Part shown: piece after piece, positions 1 through 9,318 of the stretch | Numbering within the stretch: position 1 is the stretch's first letter | Layout: every line of letters starts with the position of its first letter | DNA from: Rhizobium leguminosarum bv. trifolii WSM2297 | Lineage (GTDB): Bacteria > Pseudomonadota > Alphaproteobacteria > Rhizobiales > Rhizobiaceae | Assembly: GCF_000271845.1 (NCBI RefSeq) | Contig: NZ_JH719395.1 | Location: 4,040,361-4,104,360 of the forward strand | Reading direction: 5' to 3' | Length of the DNA: 64,000 bases | The notes under the pieces: model-generated | Told to the model about the DNA's origin: nothing | Databases searched by the model: none | What the model saw: only the letters and a program-made list of their open reading frames with translations | Position numbers and translations under genes: made by a program

Positions 1-44
1 TCCTCAGGGGCACGCCGCTTGGCGCAGGCATGAGGCTCTCCTGA
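1..44 (+). CDS. fmt: methionyl-tRNA formyltransferase, 3' end only
   Basis: Only the last 13 codons and the stop are in the window, reading [13 protein letters not shown] in frame 3. The TGA shares its final base with the truA ATG. Fmt formylates initiator Met-tRNA. The fmt-truA order is usual in rhizobia, and the C-terminal wording fits rhizobial Fmt. The call rests on context and this short tail. Confidence 0.6.
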   Translation, partial: LRGTPLGAGMRLS

Positions 45-844
45 TGCCGCGTTTCCGCATGACCGTCGAATATGACGGCGGCCCCTATGTCGGTTGGCAG
101 CGGCAGGAGAACGGCCACTCGGTGCAAGGCGCGATCGAGGCCGCTGTGCTGTCGCTGACCGGCGAGACGGTCTCCGTCCGCGGCGCCGGGCGCACCGATT
201 CCGGCGTCCACGCCATGGGGCAGGTGATCCATACCGATCTTTCGAAGGACTGGTCGCCCTATCAGCTGCAAAACGCATTGAACGCGCATCTGAGGCTTGC
301 CGGTGAACGTGTCGCCATTCTCGATGTCGAGACAGCTCCCGAATTCTTCGATGCCCGCTTCTCGGCGCTCAGGCGCCATTACCTCTACCGCATCGTGAGC
401 CGCCGGGCGCCGCTGGCGCTCGAAGCCGGCAAGGCCTGGTGGGTGCCGAAGCTGCTTGACTACGAGACCATGCACGCCGCCGCCCAGAGGCTGGTCGGCC
501 GGCACGATTTCTCCACTTTCCGCGCCGCCCATTGCCAGGCAAACAGCCCGGTGCGCACACTCGACCGGCTGGATGTGACGCGCAACGGCGAACTGATCGA
601 GATCCGCGCCACGGCGCAGAGTTTTCTGCACAACCAGATCCGTTCCTTCGCCGGCACACTGAAGCTCGCCGGTGAAGGCAAATGGACGCCTGACGATGTC
701 GAGGCCGCCCTCGAAGCGCGCGACCGCAAGGCCTGCGGCCCGGTGGCGCCGCCCGATGGGCTCTATTTCCTGCAGGTGGATTATCCGGACGTGATCCCCG
801 ACCGCCGCAGGCCGGTCAGCGATCCCGATGACGATCGATCGTAA
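44..844 (+). CDS. truA: tRNA pseudouridine(38-40) synthase TruA
   Basis: This 266-residue protein converts uridines 38-40 in the tRNA anticodon stem to pseudouridine in the cytoplasm. The N-terminus [20 protein letters not shown] is the classic TruA opening. The motif [11 protein letters not shown] holds the catalytic aspartate, Asp52. The C-terminal half has the family's FLHNQIRSF segment. The length is normal. The start overlaps the preceding fmt stop by one base, so the two genes are probably translationally coupled. The last 20 or so residues are charged and rich in Asp and Arg, as in other rhizobial copies. Confidence 0.97.
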   Translation: MPRFRMTVEYDGGPYVGWQRQENGHSVQGAIEAAVLSLTGETVSVRGAGRTDSGVHAMGQVIHTDLSKDWSPYQLQNALNAHLRLAGERVAILDVETAPEFFDARFSALRRHYLYRIVSRRAPLALEAGKAWWVPKLLDYETMHAAAQRLVGRHDFSTFRAAHCQANSPVRTLDRLDVTRNGELIEIRATAQSFLHNQIRSFAGTLKLAGEGKWTPDDVEAALEARDRKACGPVAPPDGLYFLQVDYPDVIPDRRRPVSDPDDDRS

Positions 845-850
845 GCTTCG

Positions 851-1447
851 TCAGACCGGATAGATACCGAGGAAGTGCTGCAGATATTCCGAAAGGATCA
901 TCGATGGCACGAGCAGCACCAGCGTCATCGCCCCGACCATCAGCGCGTGACCTTGGCAGATCATCCGCAGAATGCGCGCCAGCACGAAGACCTGCGCCAG
1001 CATGAAGGCAAGCAGCAGCAGCGAGACGAGGCCGACGGAGCCCGGAAGGAAGACCACCATCGCCAGCAGCAGCCCGTTGATATAGGAGAGCGGCACGCCG
1101 AGCCAGTTGACGCTGACGACGACGGGGGCGAAACGCTCGCCCATACGGAAGGCCAGCAGCAGCAGCCCGGCAAAGACCAGCGGCACGAACCAGTTGGCGA
1201 GCTCGACGAGGCCCAGCCTGAGATAGAAGGCAAAGCCGACATAGGCTTCCGGCGGCATCGACCGCAGAAAGACCTGTCGCCACCAGAGCCAGGAAATGCC
1301 CATCGGCGGCAGGCACCAGGCGATCGCCCAGAACGAGCGGTTGACGCCGCGCTCGGACATGTCGAGGTAGCGGAAGCCGCGCGGATCCAGCCGGATCAGC
1401 AGCCAGAGGCCGGCCAGATAATACTGGACTTCCTTAAAGCCCGGCAT
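851..1447 (-). CDS. conserved multi-pass membrane protein of unknown function
   Basis: The protein has 198 residues. Hydrophobic segments lie at about residues 38-60, 68-88, 90-108, 118-150 and 165-190, so it is an integral inner-membrane protein with about five spans. I recognise no catalytic motif. Its start overlaps the end of dapE by 14 bases in the same direction, so it is the last gene of a dapE transcript. The gene is convergent with truA, leaving only 6 bases between the stops. Function is unknown. A role in diaminopimelate metabolism is not implied by the position alone. Confidence 0.8.
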   Translation of the reverse strand: MPGFKEVQYYLAGLWLLIRLDPRGFRYLDMSERGVNRSFWAIAWCLPPMGISWLWWRQVFLRSMPPEAYVGFAFYLRLGLVELANWFVPLVFAGLLLLAFRMGERFAPVVVSVNWLGVPLSYINGLLLAMVVFLPGSVGLVSLLLLAFMLAQVFVLARILRMICQGHALMVGAMTLVLLVPSMILSEYLQHFLGIYPV

Positions 1448-2627
1448 TGGCGAACCAGCGGGCGATGAAGGTTTCGTAGATTGCCGTCAGCGTCTCCAGG
1501 TCGGCGACAGCGACGCGCTCGTCGACCATGTGCATCGTCTGGCCGACGAGGCCGAACTCGACGACCGGGCAATAATCCTTGATGAAGCGCGCATCCGACG
1601 TGCCGCCGGTGGTGGACAGCTGCGGCGACCGGCCGGCGACGCTCTCGACCGCGGAAGACAGCGAGGCGATCAGCGCGTTGTTGCGCGTCAGGAAAACATG
1701 GCTTGGCCGGTCGGCCCAGTCGATATCGTATTTCACCGCTTCGCGGCCCGGCCTGAGCTGGCCGTTGCCGGCGGCGGCATCGAGGCGCCGGAGGATTTCG
1801 GCGCGAAGCGTCTCGACCGTCCAGCTGTCGTTGAAGCGGATGTTGAAGCTTGCCGAGGCCTTGGCCGGAATGACATTGGTTGCCGGGTTGCCGACATCGA
1901 CCGTGGTCACCTCGAGATTCGAGGGCTGGAAGTCGGCGGTGCCGCTGTCGAAAGGCGGGTCCATCAGCGCCTGGGTCAGCTGCAGCATGCCGCGCACCGG
2001 ATTGTCGGCAAGATGCGGATAGGCGGCATGGCCCTGAACGCCGTGCACGGTGATCTTGCCCGACTGCGAACCGCGCCGGCCGATCTTGATCATGTCGCCG
2101 AGGCTATCCGGATTTGTGGGTTCACCCACAAGGCAGGCATCCCAGCGTTCGCCGCGTTCGGCCGCCCATTGCAGCAGCTTGATCGTGCCGTTGATCGCCG
2201 GACCTTCTTCGTCGCCGGTGATCAGAAAGGAGATCGAGCCGGCGGGCGGCCCGTTTTTCTCGATATGGCGGGCGACGGCGGCGACGAAACAGGCGATGCC
2301 GCCCTTCATGTCGACGGCGCCGCGGCCGAAAAGCTGGCCCTTGGCAATCTCGGCGGCAAAGGGCGGATGGCTCCAGGCGGCCTCGTCGCCGACCGGAACG
2401 ACATCGGTATGGCCGGCAAACATCAGATGCGGGCCGTCCGAGCCGAGCCGGGCATAGAGGTTTTCGATATCGGGCGTTCCCTCTTCGCTCGCCTTCACAC
2501 GGTCGACGGTGAAGCCGAGCGGCGCAAGCATGGCGTCGAGCGCCGACAGAGCGCCGCCTTCGGCCGGTGTCACGGAGGGGCAGCGAATCAGCGTCTGAAG
2601 ATTGGCGACGGGATCGGTAGCGGTCAT
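1434..2627 (-). CDS. dapE: succinyl-diaminopimelate desuccinylase
   Basis: DapE is an M20-family di-zinc hydrolase. It removes succinate from N-succinyl-LL-diaminopimelate in lysine and peptidoglycan precursor synthesis. Metal-ligand motifs are all visible: GHTDVVPVG (His73, Asp75), GRGAVDMKGG (Asp106) and TGDEEGPA (Glu140/Glu141, general base and ligand), with a C-terminal His in TMHMVDERV. The length of 397 residues is normal. It lies 95 bases downstream of dapD on the same strand, with a hairpin between them, so the two steps of the succinylase pathway are adjacent but may be unevenly expressed. Confidence 0.96.
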   Translation of the reverse strand: MTATDPVANLQTLIRCPSVTPAEGGALSALDAMLAPLGFTVDRVKASEEGTPDIENLYARLGSDGPHLMFAGHTDVVPVGDEAAWSHPPFAAEIAKGQLFGRGAVDMKGGIACFVAAVARHIEKNGPPAGSISFLITGDEEGPAINGTIKLLQWAAERGERWDACLVGEPTNPDSLGDMIKIGRRGSQSGKITVHGVQGHAAYPHLADNPVRGMLQLTQALMDPPFDSGTADFQPSNLEVTTVDVGNPATNVIPAKASASFNIRFNDSWTVETLRAEILRRLDAAAGNGQLRPGREAVKYDIDWADRPSHVFLTRNNALIASLSSAVESVAGRSPQLSTTGGTSDARFIKDYCPVVEFGLVGQTMHMVDERVAVADLETLTAIYETFIARWFANAGL

Positions 2628-2666
2628 GGCGTCGAACTATCCGGCGGGAATGGCAAAGACATGGCA

Positions 2667-2695
2667 AGGCGGCGCCTCGCGTAAAGACGCCGCCT
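2667..2695 (-). terminator. hairpin between dapD and dapE
   Basis: An 8-base GC stem (aggcggcg/cgccgcct) with a 13-base loop lies in the dapD-dapE gap. It lacks a T tract, so it may only weaken read-through or protect the dapD message rather than terminate fully. Confidence 0.35.
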
Positions 2696-2722
2696 GTTTA
2701 CCGGATCAATGTCCTGGTGTCA

Positions 2723-3583
2723 TCAATCTCTGAGCAGCTCGTTGATGCCGGTCTTGGATCGGGTCTGTTCATCGACGCGCTTGACGATGACGGCGCAATA
2801 GAGATGTGGCGCCGGCTTGCCGTTGCCCATGGTCGCATTGCCCGACGGCATCGAGCCGGCGACGACGACGGAATAGGGCGGCACTTCGCCGTAGCTCACC
2901 TCGCCGGTGGCGCGATCGACGATCTTGGTCGACTTGCCGATATAGACGCCCATGCCGAGCACCGAGCCTTCACGGATGATGCAGCCTTCGACCACTTCCG
3001 AACGGGCGCCGATGAAGCAATTGTCCTCGATGATCGTCGGGCCGGCCTGCATCGGCTCCAGCACGCCGCCGATGCCGACGCCCCCGGAGAGATGCACATG
3101 CTTGCCGATCTGCGCGCAGGAGCCGACCGTCGCCCAGGTATCGACCATCGTGCCTTCGCCGACATAGGCGCCGAGATTGACGAAGGAGGGCATCAGGATG
3201 GCATTCGGGGCGATGTAGGCCGAACGGCGCACGACGCAGTTCGGCACGGCGCGGAAACCGGCGGCGCGGAAATGGTTCTCGCCCCAGTTCTCGAATTTCG
3301 AAGGCACCTTGTCCCACCAGGTGGAATTGCCCGAGCCGCCCTTGACCACCTCCATGTCGTTGAGGCGGAAGGACAGGAGCACGGCCTTCTTCAGCCACTG
3401 ATTAACCGTCCAGGCGCCGTCGGCGCCGCGCGTCGCGACACGAACCTTGCCGGCATCGAGCAGGTCGAGCGCTGCTTCGACCGCATCGCGAACCTCGCCC
3501 TTGGTTGACGTGTTCACCTTGTCGCGATTGTCGAAGGCGGCTTCGATGGTCTTTTCGAGGGATGCGAGGTCGGTGGCGCTCAT
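2723..3583 (-). CDS. dapD: tetrahydrodipicolinate N-succinyltransferase
   Basis: DapD transfers succinyl from succinyl-CoA to tetrahydrodipicolinate, the first committed step of the succinylase lysine/DAP branch. The 286-residue protein has the family layout: a helical N-terminal domain, then from about residue 105 a left-handed beta-helix built of hexapeptide repeats (for example [16 protein letters not shown] and [19 protein letters not shown]). It ends with a short C-terminal segment, [11 protein letters not shown]. The start is supported by [20 protein letters not shown], usual for this family. The upstream gap to the divergent LOG gene (3584-3776) would hold both promoters. Confidence 0.97.
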   Translation of the reverse strand: MSATDLASLEKTIEAAFDNRDKVNTSTKGEVRDAVEAALDLLDAGKVRVATRGADGAWTVNQWLKKAVLLSFRLNDMEVVKGGSGNSTWWDKVPSKFENWGENHFRAAGFRAVPNCVVRRSAYIAPNAILMPSFVNLGAYVGEGTMVDTWATVGSCAQIGKHVHLSGGVGIGGVLEPMQAGPTIIEDNCFIGARSEVVEGCIIREGSVLGMGVYIGKSTKIVDRATGEVSYGEVPPYSVVVAGSMPSGNATMGNGKPAPHLYCAVIVKRVDEQTRSKTGINELLRD

Positions 3584-3776
3584 GAGAATTCCTTAAACTT
3601 CGATCTTTATCGTGGAGACGGCGGGGTCTCCGGAATGCGGTGGGCGGGGGTTTGCCCTGCTCTACAGCATGCAGCCGTAGAACGGAATGATTTTTCCGAC
3701 AAGATCATATCTGGTTTCAAGGCGTTATAGCGACATATCCGGCTTTGAAGCCGGCAATACTGAAAGGCATTTCGAC

Positions 3777-4643
3777 ATGGCGAAGGGACGAAACGGCGGA
3801 TCGCGGCGCAAGGATGGCGTATGGGACCCGCTGAAGAGCAGCTCGACCGACAGGCAGCGCGCCGCCGCAGTGCCGAAAACGCCGCAGACGATGTCGCCCG
3901 CCTACCGTCTTGCCTATGTCGACGAGGATTTCCTTTGCCGCGAGGAGCTGCGGCCGATCCGCCTGCAGCTGGAACTGATGAAGCCGGAAATGATGCTGAC
4001 CGAGCGCGGCATCAAGTCGACCGTCGTCATGTTCGGCGGCGCCCGCATTCCCGCCCCCGGCCAGAGCGCCTGGGCTGCCCGTAACGATGTCCAGCGCGTC
4101 AATCTGGAGGCGGCCTCCGTCTATTATGACGAGGCGCGCAAATTCGCCCGGCTCTGCTCGAAATATTCGGCAAGCCTCGATTTCCACGAATATGTCATCG
4201 TCACCGGCGGCGGCCCCGGCGTCATGGAAGCCGGCAATCGCGGCGCGGCCGACGAAGGCGCGCCGTCGATCGGCCTCAATATCGTGTTGCCGCACGAGCA
4301 GGCGCCGAACGCCTATGTGACGCCGGAGCTCAGCTTCAACTTCCACTATTTCGCCATTCGCAAGATGCATTTCATGGTGCGCGCCAAGGCAATCGCGGTC
4401 TTTCCCGGTGGCTTCGGAACACTCGACGAATTCTTCGAATGCTTGACGCTGATCCAGACCGGCCGCATGGAGCGCTTGCCGCTGATCCTCTTCGGCGAGG
4501 CGTTCTGGCGCAGCATCGTCAATTTCGACGCATTGGCTGAATTCGGCACCATTGCGCCCGACGACGTCAAGCTGATCAGCTTCGTCGACACGGCCGAAGC
4601 CGCCTGGAAGATCATCCAGGATTTCTACGAACACCGGGAATAG
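3777..4643 (+). CDS. LOG-family protein (TIGR00730), possible cytokinin/nucleotide phosphoribohydrolase
   Basis: A 288-residue protein starts at ATG 3777 with a GAAAGG ribosome-binding site upstream; an earlier in-frame start at 3687 would add an unlikely 30-residue leader. The Rossmann-like core contains GGGPGVMEAGNRGA and PGGFGTLDEFFE, the two LOG-family motifs. These bind the nucleotide phosphate and supply the catalytic Arg/Glu. Members cleave cytokinin riboside monophosphates or related nucleotides to base and ribose phosphate, but many bacterial long forms (this one has about 90 extra N-terminal residues) have untested substrates. It is divergent from dapD and convergent with the EF-hand gene. 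Confidence 0.88.
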   Translation: MAKGRNGGSRRKDGVWDPLKSSSTDRQRAAAVPKTPQTMSPAYRLAYVDEDFLCREELRPIRLQLELMKPEMMLTERGIKSTVVMFGGARIPAPGQSAWAARNDVQRVNLEAASVYYDEARKFARLCSKYSASLDFHEYVIVTGGGPGVMEAGNRGAADEGAPSIGLNIVLPHEQAPNAYVTPELSFNFHYFAIRKMHFMVRAKAIAVFPGGFGTLDEFFECLTLIQTGRMERLPLILFGEAFWRSIVNFDALAEFGTIAPDDVKLISFVDTAEAAWKIIQDFYEHRE

Positions 4644-4653
4644 GTCCCGGCAT

Positions 4654-4681
4654 CTCTTTCCCCGCCGGAGCGGGGAAAGAG
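4654..4681. terminator. bidirectional hairpin between convergent genes
   Basis: A perfect 11-base stem (ctctttccccg/cggggaaagag) with a six-base loop sits between the stops of the LOG gene and the EF-hand gene. It can fold in either transcript. There is no long T run on the plus side. Confidence 0.6.
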
Positions 4682-4705
4682 TGGTCGGCAATGGTTCGCC
4701 CGGCC

Positions 4706-5341
4706 TTACAGAAGCGGCCGGTCCGGCATGTCGTCGATCGAGATGACGCCGTCCTTGTTGCGGTCCATCCGGGCAAACAGCTTGTCGAAAGCGGCGACGG
4801 CTTCCTGCTTGGAAATCTGGCCGTTCTGATCGGTATCGACCCGGTGCATCATCATCGAGGCGCGCATGAAGGTGCCGCCATGGCGCATCCAGCGATGCCC
4901 GTCACGGCCATCATGCCCGCCGTGACCGTCGCGTGGCGGCCGTCCCTGGTCGTTATCGTCAGGCGTCGCGGCTGCGGTATCCGTATCCTTGTTTTCGCCG
5001 GCCTCCTGCTTGCGCTGATCTCTCATCGCCTGCATCTGCGCCTTCTGGTACGCGCCGATTTCGCCTGGCGTCAGCGAGCCGTCATTATTGGTGTCGATCG
5101 CAGCGAAAACCTTGTCGAGGCCGGCGGTCGCCTCTTCCTTGGTGACCTTGCCATCCTTGTTCGTGTCGAATTGCTTGAGCATTCTGACATAGGTGATTTC
5201 GCGGAAGGCGGCAGGCCCCGGACCGTGCATGCCGGCGTGCTGACGCGGCCCGTCGCCGGGTGCGGCATAGCCTGCCCCGGCGGCTGCGCCGAAGACGAGG
5301 GTGGAGGAAAGCGCTGCCAATATCAGCTTGTTGCGGTACAT
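4706..5341 (-). CDS. exported calcium-binding protein with four EF hands
   Basis: The 211-residue protein has a signal peptide (residues 1-26, ending GAGYAA). It carries two EF-hand pairs: loops starting at Asp59 (DTNKDGKVTKEE), Asp83 (DTNNDGSLTPGE), Asp169 (DTDQNGQISKQE) and Asp193 (DRNKDGVISIDD, with Asp at the last ligand place). A Gln/Asp/His/Gly-rich linker of about 60 residues joins the pairs. This makes it a periplasmic or secreted calmodulin-like calcium sensor or buffer. Rhizobia have several such proteins; no enzymatic domain is attached. It is transcribed alone. Confidence 0.9.
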   Translation of the reverse strand: MYRNKLILAALSSTLVFGAAAGAGYAAPGDGPRQHAGMHGPGPAAFREITYVRMLKQFDTNKDGKVTKEEATAGLDKVFAAIDTNNDGSLTPGEIGAYQKAQMQAMRDQRKQEAGENKDTDTAAATPDDNDQGRPPRDGHGGHDGRDGHRWMRHGGTFMRASMMMHRVDTDQNGQISKQEAVAAFDKLFARMDRNKDGVISIDDMPDRPLL

Positions 5342-5458
5342 CGTATTTGCCTTTCGTGAGGTGTCCCCTCACGAAGAAAGCTATGGCAACGGGGCGCAAA
5401 GACCCAGTTAAACATCGGTAAGCTGAATGAAATTTTGGTAATGCCGCCAGCCGGTTAC

Positions 5459-6172
5459 TTAGGCCGGACCGATAATCTTGCCGAGAAAGGCGGCGAGATC
5501 GTCGGTGACGAAATCGATGTGATCCTCTTCGCCGCTGGTCTTCTCCCACCATTCGACGACCGTGTCTTCCAGATTGCGCGGCACCAGCAGCACGGTCTGC
5601 ATGCCGAGTGCCTTCGGTACCGTCAGATTGCGCGGCAGATCTTCGAACATCGCCGCCTTGCTCGTTTCGACGCGTTTTAAAGCCGTGAACTTGTCGTAGG
5701 TCGCCTGCGCCGGCTTCGGCACATAGTCGGCGGCGACGATATCGAAGATGTCGTCGAAATGCTCGAGAATGCCGAGGGCTTCGGCCGCCATTTCCGCATG
5801 CTTGACGCTGCCATTGGTGAAGATGAATTTGCGCCCCGGCAGCGCCTTGATCGCCGCGCCGAGTTCCGGCTGCGGCGTCAGCGCCGAATAGTCGATCGCA
5901 TGCGCCTTTTCGAGGAAATCGTTCGGGTCGATGCCGTGATGGATCATCAGGCCCTGCAGCGTCGTGCCATGCTCGAGGTAATATTGCTTCTGCAGCTTGC
6001 GCGCCTCGTCCCGCTCCATCTGTAAGAGGGCGGCGACATAGGCGGTCATGTTCTTGTCGATCTGCGCGAAGAGATTGACATGATGCGGATAGAGCGTGTT
6101 GTCGAGGTCGAAGACCCAGTCTGTGACGTGCGCGAAATCGGCTTTATGAGGCGTGCGGTCGATCTTGGTCAT
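5459..6172 (-). CDS. HAD-family pyrimidine 5'-nucleotidase
   Basis: The gene encodes 237 residues from ATG 6172; the open frame extends far upstream, but that part is antisense to ada. The HAD nucleophile motif VFDLDNTLYPH places Asp22 and Asp24. Motif II is the Thr in FIFTNGS, and the later Lys and acidic motifs (FEDLPRNL) follow in order. The sequence matches the Sdt1/Phm8-like group, which dephosphorylates pyrimidine nucleotides (TIGR01993 type). It is divergent from ada over a gap of about 100 bases. Confidence 0.9.
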   Translation of the reverse strand: MTKIDRTPHKADFAHVTDWVFDLDNTLYPHHVNLFAQIDKNMTAYVAALLQMERDEARKLQKQYYLEHGTTLQGLMIHHGIDPNDFLEKAHAIDYSALTPQPELGAAIKALPGRKFIFTNGSVKHAEMAAEALGILEHFDDIFDIVAADYVPKPAQATYDKFTALKRVETSKAAMFEDLPRNLTVPKALGMQTVLLVPRNLEDTVVEWWEKTSGEEDHIDFVTDDLAAFLGKIIGPA

Positions 6173-6274
6173 GGCGGTCTTATGGCATGGCTTATCCGCC
6201 AAGGAAATCGGCAAGAAAAAATAGACGCCTGATTTTCGGCGGACGCGGCAGGCATGGGGTGTTAGAAAGCGGGT

Positions 6275-7348
6275 ATGCTTTTCGAACGCCCCGACGATGA
6301 TACGCTCTATGATGCCTTGATCGCGCGCAGCGCCGATTATGAGGGCCAGGCCTATGTCTGCGTCAAGACGACAGGTATCTTCTGCCGTCTGACCTGCCCG
6401 GCGCGCAAGCCGAAGCGGGAGAACACCCTGTTCTTCGAGACGATCGCCGCCTGCATGCATTCCGGCTTCCGCCCCTGCCAGCGCTGCCGGCCGCTGCAGC
6501 AGCCGGGCCGGGAGCCGATTGTCGACGCGTTGCTCGCCGCGCTGGACGGCGAGCCGGAGGTTCGCTGGAGCGAGGATGAACTCGTGCGCCGCGGTCATGA
6601 TCCCTCGACCGTGCGCCGCGCTTTCAAGCGGGCGCTCGGCATGACCTTCCATGACATCGTCCGCTATATCAGGCTCGGCGAAGCGGCCCGGCAGCTGGCC
6701 GACGGCGCGCGTGTCATCGATGCGCAGATCGATGCCGGATACGAGTCTCCGAGCGGCTTCCGCGCGGCGTTCCGGCGGCTCGTCGGCGAGGCGCCGGCGC
6801 TTTCGCAGAACCGCGAACTGCTCTTCGCCGACTGGCTCGACACGCCGCTCGGACCGATGATCGCGGTCGCCGACAAGACCCATCTGCATCTGCTCGAATT
6901 CCACGATCGCAAGGCGCTCCCGAGCGAGCTCGAAGCGCTGCAGAAACGCGTCCGCTCCTCGGTCGCGATCGGCCGCACCGCAGCGACCGACCAGATCGAG
7001 GCGGAGATCCGCGCCTATTTCGAGGGGCGGCTCACTCTCTTCAATACGCCATTGGCGCTCGGCGGCACGCCCTTCGAAAAACATGTCTGGGCAAAGCTGA
7101 TCGAAATCCCTGTCGGTGAGACGCGCGCCTACGGTGATCTTGCCAGGGAGATGGAGAGGCCGGAGGTGGTGCGTGCCGTCGGCCGCGCCAACGGCGCCAA
7201 CCAGCTTGCCATCGTCGTGCCCTGCCACCGCATGCTCGGCGCCGATGGTTCGTTGACCGGTTACGGCGGCGGGCTCTGGCGCAAGCAGTGGCTGCTACGG
7301 CATGAAGAGAAGATCAGCATGCAAACAAGGATGGAGGAGACAGCATGA
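6275..7348 (+). CDS. ada: bifunctional Ada: methyl-phosphotriester sensor, AraC activator and O6-methylguanine-DNA methyltransferase
   Basis: The three-domain repair regulator has 357 residues. The N-terminal zinc site has Cys37, Cys41, Cys68 and Cys71 (GIFCRLTCPAR and RPCQRCRP); Cys37 accepts a methyl from phosphotriesters and switches the protein to an activator. An AraC-type HTH covers about residues 85-170. The C-terminal methyltransferase has the PCHRM active site with Cys317, with Met where most have Val or Ile. All catalytic residues are present, so both adaptive regulation and repair are expected. The following gene starts within its stop codon (ATGA). Confidence 0.95.
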   Translation: MLFERPDDDTLYDALIARSADYEGQAYVCVKTTGIFCRLTCPARKPKRENTLFFETIAACMHSGFRPCQRCRPLQQPGREPIVDALLAALDGEPEVRWSEDELVRRGHDPSTVRRAFKRALGMTFHDIVRYIRLGEAARQLADGARVIDAQIDAGYESPSGFRAAFRRLVGEAPALSQNRELLFADWLDTPLGPMIAVADKTHLHLLEFHDRKALPSELEALQKRVRSSVAIGRTAATDQIEAEIRAYFEGRLTLFNTPLALGGTPFEKHVWAKLIEIPVGETRAYGDLAREMERPEVVRAVGRANGANQLAIVVPCHRMLGADGSLTGYGGGLWRKQWLLRHEEKISMQTRMEETA

Positions 7349-8112
7349 ACCAGACTGAAAAGGCCAAGGCCTTCGGCGCGCTTCACCAGAAGGGCAACCC
7401 GATCGTCCTCTACAATATCTGGGATGCCGGCACGGCCAAGGCGGTTGCCGATGCCGGCGCCAAGGCGCTTGCGACGGGAAGCTGGTCGGTCGCCGCCGCC
7501 CATGGATTTGCCGATGGCGAGAAACTGCCGATGTCGGTGCTGGTGGAGACGGCGAAATCCATCACCGCTGTCATCGACCTGCCGCTTTCGGTCGATTTCG
7601 AAGGCGCCTATTCGGCAGAGCCCGAGGGGGCGGCGGCCAATGTCGCCAGGCTGGTGGAGGTCGGCGCCATCGGCATCAATTTCGAAGATCGGGTGGTTGC
7701 CGGCGAGGGGCTCTACCCCATAGAGAGCCAGGCGGCCCGCATCCGCGCCATTCGCGCCATGGCCGACGGCAAAGACATCCCCTTCTTTATCAACGCCCGC
7801 ACCGATCTTTTTCTCGCTGAAGGCGATCTTTCCAAACATGCCGGCCTCGTGGACGAAGCGATCGAGCGGGGCAGAGCCTATGCGGCCGCCGGCGGCAACG
7901 GCTTCTTCGTTCCTGGCCTGATCGAACCCGCCTTGATCGAAAAGATCTGCGCGGCATCGACGCTGCCGGTCAATATCATGATGCGGGCAGGCGCCCCCGA
8001 TGTGATGACCCTGGCAAAGCTCGGCGTCGGCCGCATCAGTTACGGCCCGGGGCCTTACCGGTCGATGATGGAAAAGCTGAAACAGGAGGCGGCGGCGATC
8101 TACAGCCTCTGA
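7345..8112 (+). CDS. isocitrate lyase/PEP mutase superfamily enzyme
   Basis: The 255-residue TIM-barrel protein opens with NPIVLYNIWDAGTAKAVADAG, the substrate-loop pattern of the PEP-mutase/2-methylisocitrate-lyase superfamily. Metal-binding acids lie in SVDFEGAYSAEPE and INFEDRV. It lacks the KKCGH loop of true isocitrate lyases and is shorter, so it is more likely a small oxaloacetate-decarboxylase or carboxyphosphonoenolpyruvate-type enzyme; the substrate is unknown. It overlaps ada by four bases (ATGA) and is therefore co-translated with a DNA-alkylation response gene, which is an unexplained link. Confidence 0.85.
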   Translation: MNQTEKAKAFGALHQKGNPIVLYNIWDAGTAKAVADAGAKALATGSWSVAAAHGFADGEKLPMSVLVETAKSITAVIDLPLSVDFEGAYSAEPEGAAANVARLVEVGAIGINFEDRVVAGEGLYPIESQAARIRAIRAMADGKDIPFFINARTDLFLAEGDLSKHAGLVDEAIERGRAYAAAGGNGFFVPGLIEPALIEKICAASTLPVNIMMRAGAPDVMTLAKLGVGRISYGPGPYRSMMEKLKQEAAAIYSL

Positions 8113-8123
8113 TCGGATTGGAG

Positions 8124-8151
8124 CGCCGCGCGACTTTCAGGGCGCGCGGCG
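8124..8151 (+). terminator. GC-rich hairpin after the ada operon
   Basis: A nine-base perfect stem (cgccgcgcg/cgcgcggcg) with a 10-base loop lies just after the PEP-mutase-like gene, ahead of the convergent lldD stop. No T tract follows on the plus strand. Confidence 0.5.
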
Positions 8152-8169
8152 TTGCAACATTTGGCCTGT

Positions 8170-9318
8170 TCAGGCGCGGAAGCGCAGATTCCGTCGCGTC
8201 AGCTGGTCGACCGAGGTGCAGCCCATCAGCTTCATACCGCGTTCGATCTCGGTACGCATCGTCTCCAGCGCCCGTTCGACACCGGGCTGTCCGGCGGCGG
8301 CAAGCGGGAAGAGATAATAGCGGCCGAGCCCAACCGCCTTCGCCCCCAGCGACAGCGCCTTGAGAACATGCGTTCCCCGTTGCACGCCGCCATCCATCAT
8401 CACGTCGATCCGATCGCCGACGGCATCGACGATTTCGGCGAGCTGATCGAAAGCGCTACGCGAGCCGTCGAGCTGGCGTCCGCCATGATTGGACAGCACG
8501 ATGCCGGTGCAGCCGATCTCGACCGCGCGCTTGGCGTCTTCGACCGACATGATGCCCTTCAGGCAGAATTGCCCGCCCCAGGCCTGCACCATCGCCGCCA
8601 CGTCGTCCCACGACATCGAGGGATCGAGCATCTCGGTAAAATACCGGCTGATCGACAGCGCGCCGCCATCCATTTTCACGTGGTTTTCGAGCTGCGGCAG
8701 TCGGAATGCCTCATGCGTCATCCAGTCGATCGCCCAGGACGGCTTGATCGCAAACTGCATCATGCCGGCGAGATTGAGCTTGAAGGGAATGGCAAAGCCG
8801 GTGCGCTTGTCGCGCTCGCGGTTGCCGCCGGTGATGCTGTCGACCGTCAGCATCATCGCCTGCACGCCGGCAGTTTTCGCCCGCGCCATCATCTCATGAT
8901 TGAGGCCGCGATCCTTGTGGAAATAGAACTGATAGACCTGCGGCCCGGCGCTGATCTGGCGGGCTTCCTCCAGGCTGATGGTGCCGAGCGAGGAGACGCC
9001 GAACATCGTGCCGTGTTTTCCCGCCGCCGCCGCGACCGCCCGCTCGCCTTGATGATGAAAAAGCCGCTGCAGCGCCGTCGGCGAGCAATAGACCGGCATC
9101 GCCAGCTTCTGCCCCATGACCGTCACCGACATATCGACGTCGGCAACGCCGCGCAAAACATCCGGCACCAGGTCGCAAGCCTCGAAGGCGGCAGTATTGC
9201 GCCGATAGGTCACCTCATCATCGGCAGCGCCATCGATATAATCGAAGATCGGCCCGGGAAGCCGCTGTTTGGCCATGCGCCGGAAATCGTGGAAATTGTA
9301 GCAGTCTGTAAGGCGCAT
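8170..9318 (-). CDS. lldD: FMN-dependent alpha-hydroxy-acid (L-lactate) dehydrogenase
   Basis: The 382-residue protein is of the glycolate-oxidase/LldD family and oxidises a 2-hydroxy acid, probably L-lactate, to the 2-oxo acid. FMN and substrate residues are visible: Tyr129-containing PQVYQFYFHKD, then SNHGGRQLDG with catalytic His278 and Arg281. The C-terminal end has DGGVQRGTHVLKALSLGAKAVGLGR, the FMN phosphate loop. It is a single gene with no respiratory or permease partner in view. The 258-base gap upstream contains a degraded argB fragment. Confidence 0.9.
   Translation of the reverse strand: MRLTDCYNFHDFRRMAKQRLPGPIFDYIDGAADDEVTYRRNTAAFEACDLVPDVLRGVADVDMSVTVMGQKLAMPVYCSPTALQRLFHHQGERAVAAAAGKHGTMFGVSSLGTISLEEARQISAGPQVYQFYFHKDRGLNHEMMARAKTAGVQAMMLTVDSITGGNRERDKRTGFAIPFKLNLAGMMQFAIKPSWAIDWMTHEAFRLPQLENHVKMDGGALSISRYFTEMLDPSMSWDDVAAMVQAWGGQFCLKGIMSVEDAKRAVEIGCTGIVLSNHGGRQLDGSRSAFDQLAEIVDAVGDRIDVMMDGGVQRGTHVLKALSLGAKAVGLGRYYLFPLAAAGQPGVERALETMRTEIERGMKLMGCTSVDQLTRRNLRFRA

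Noticed and set aside
5459..7228. A 589-codon minus-strand frame over ada
   Set aside because: Only the part below 6172 is the HAD nucleotidase; the rest is antisense to ada, a GC-rich shadow.
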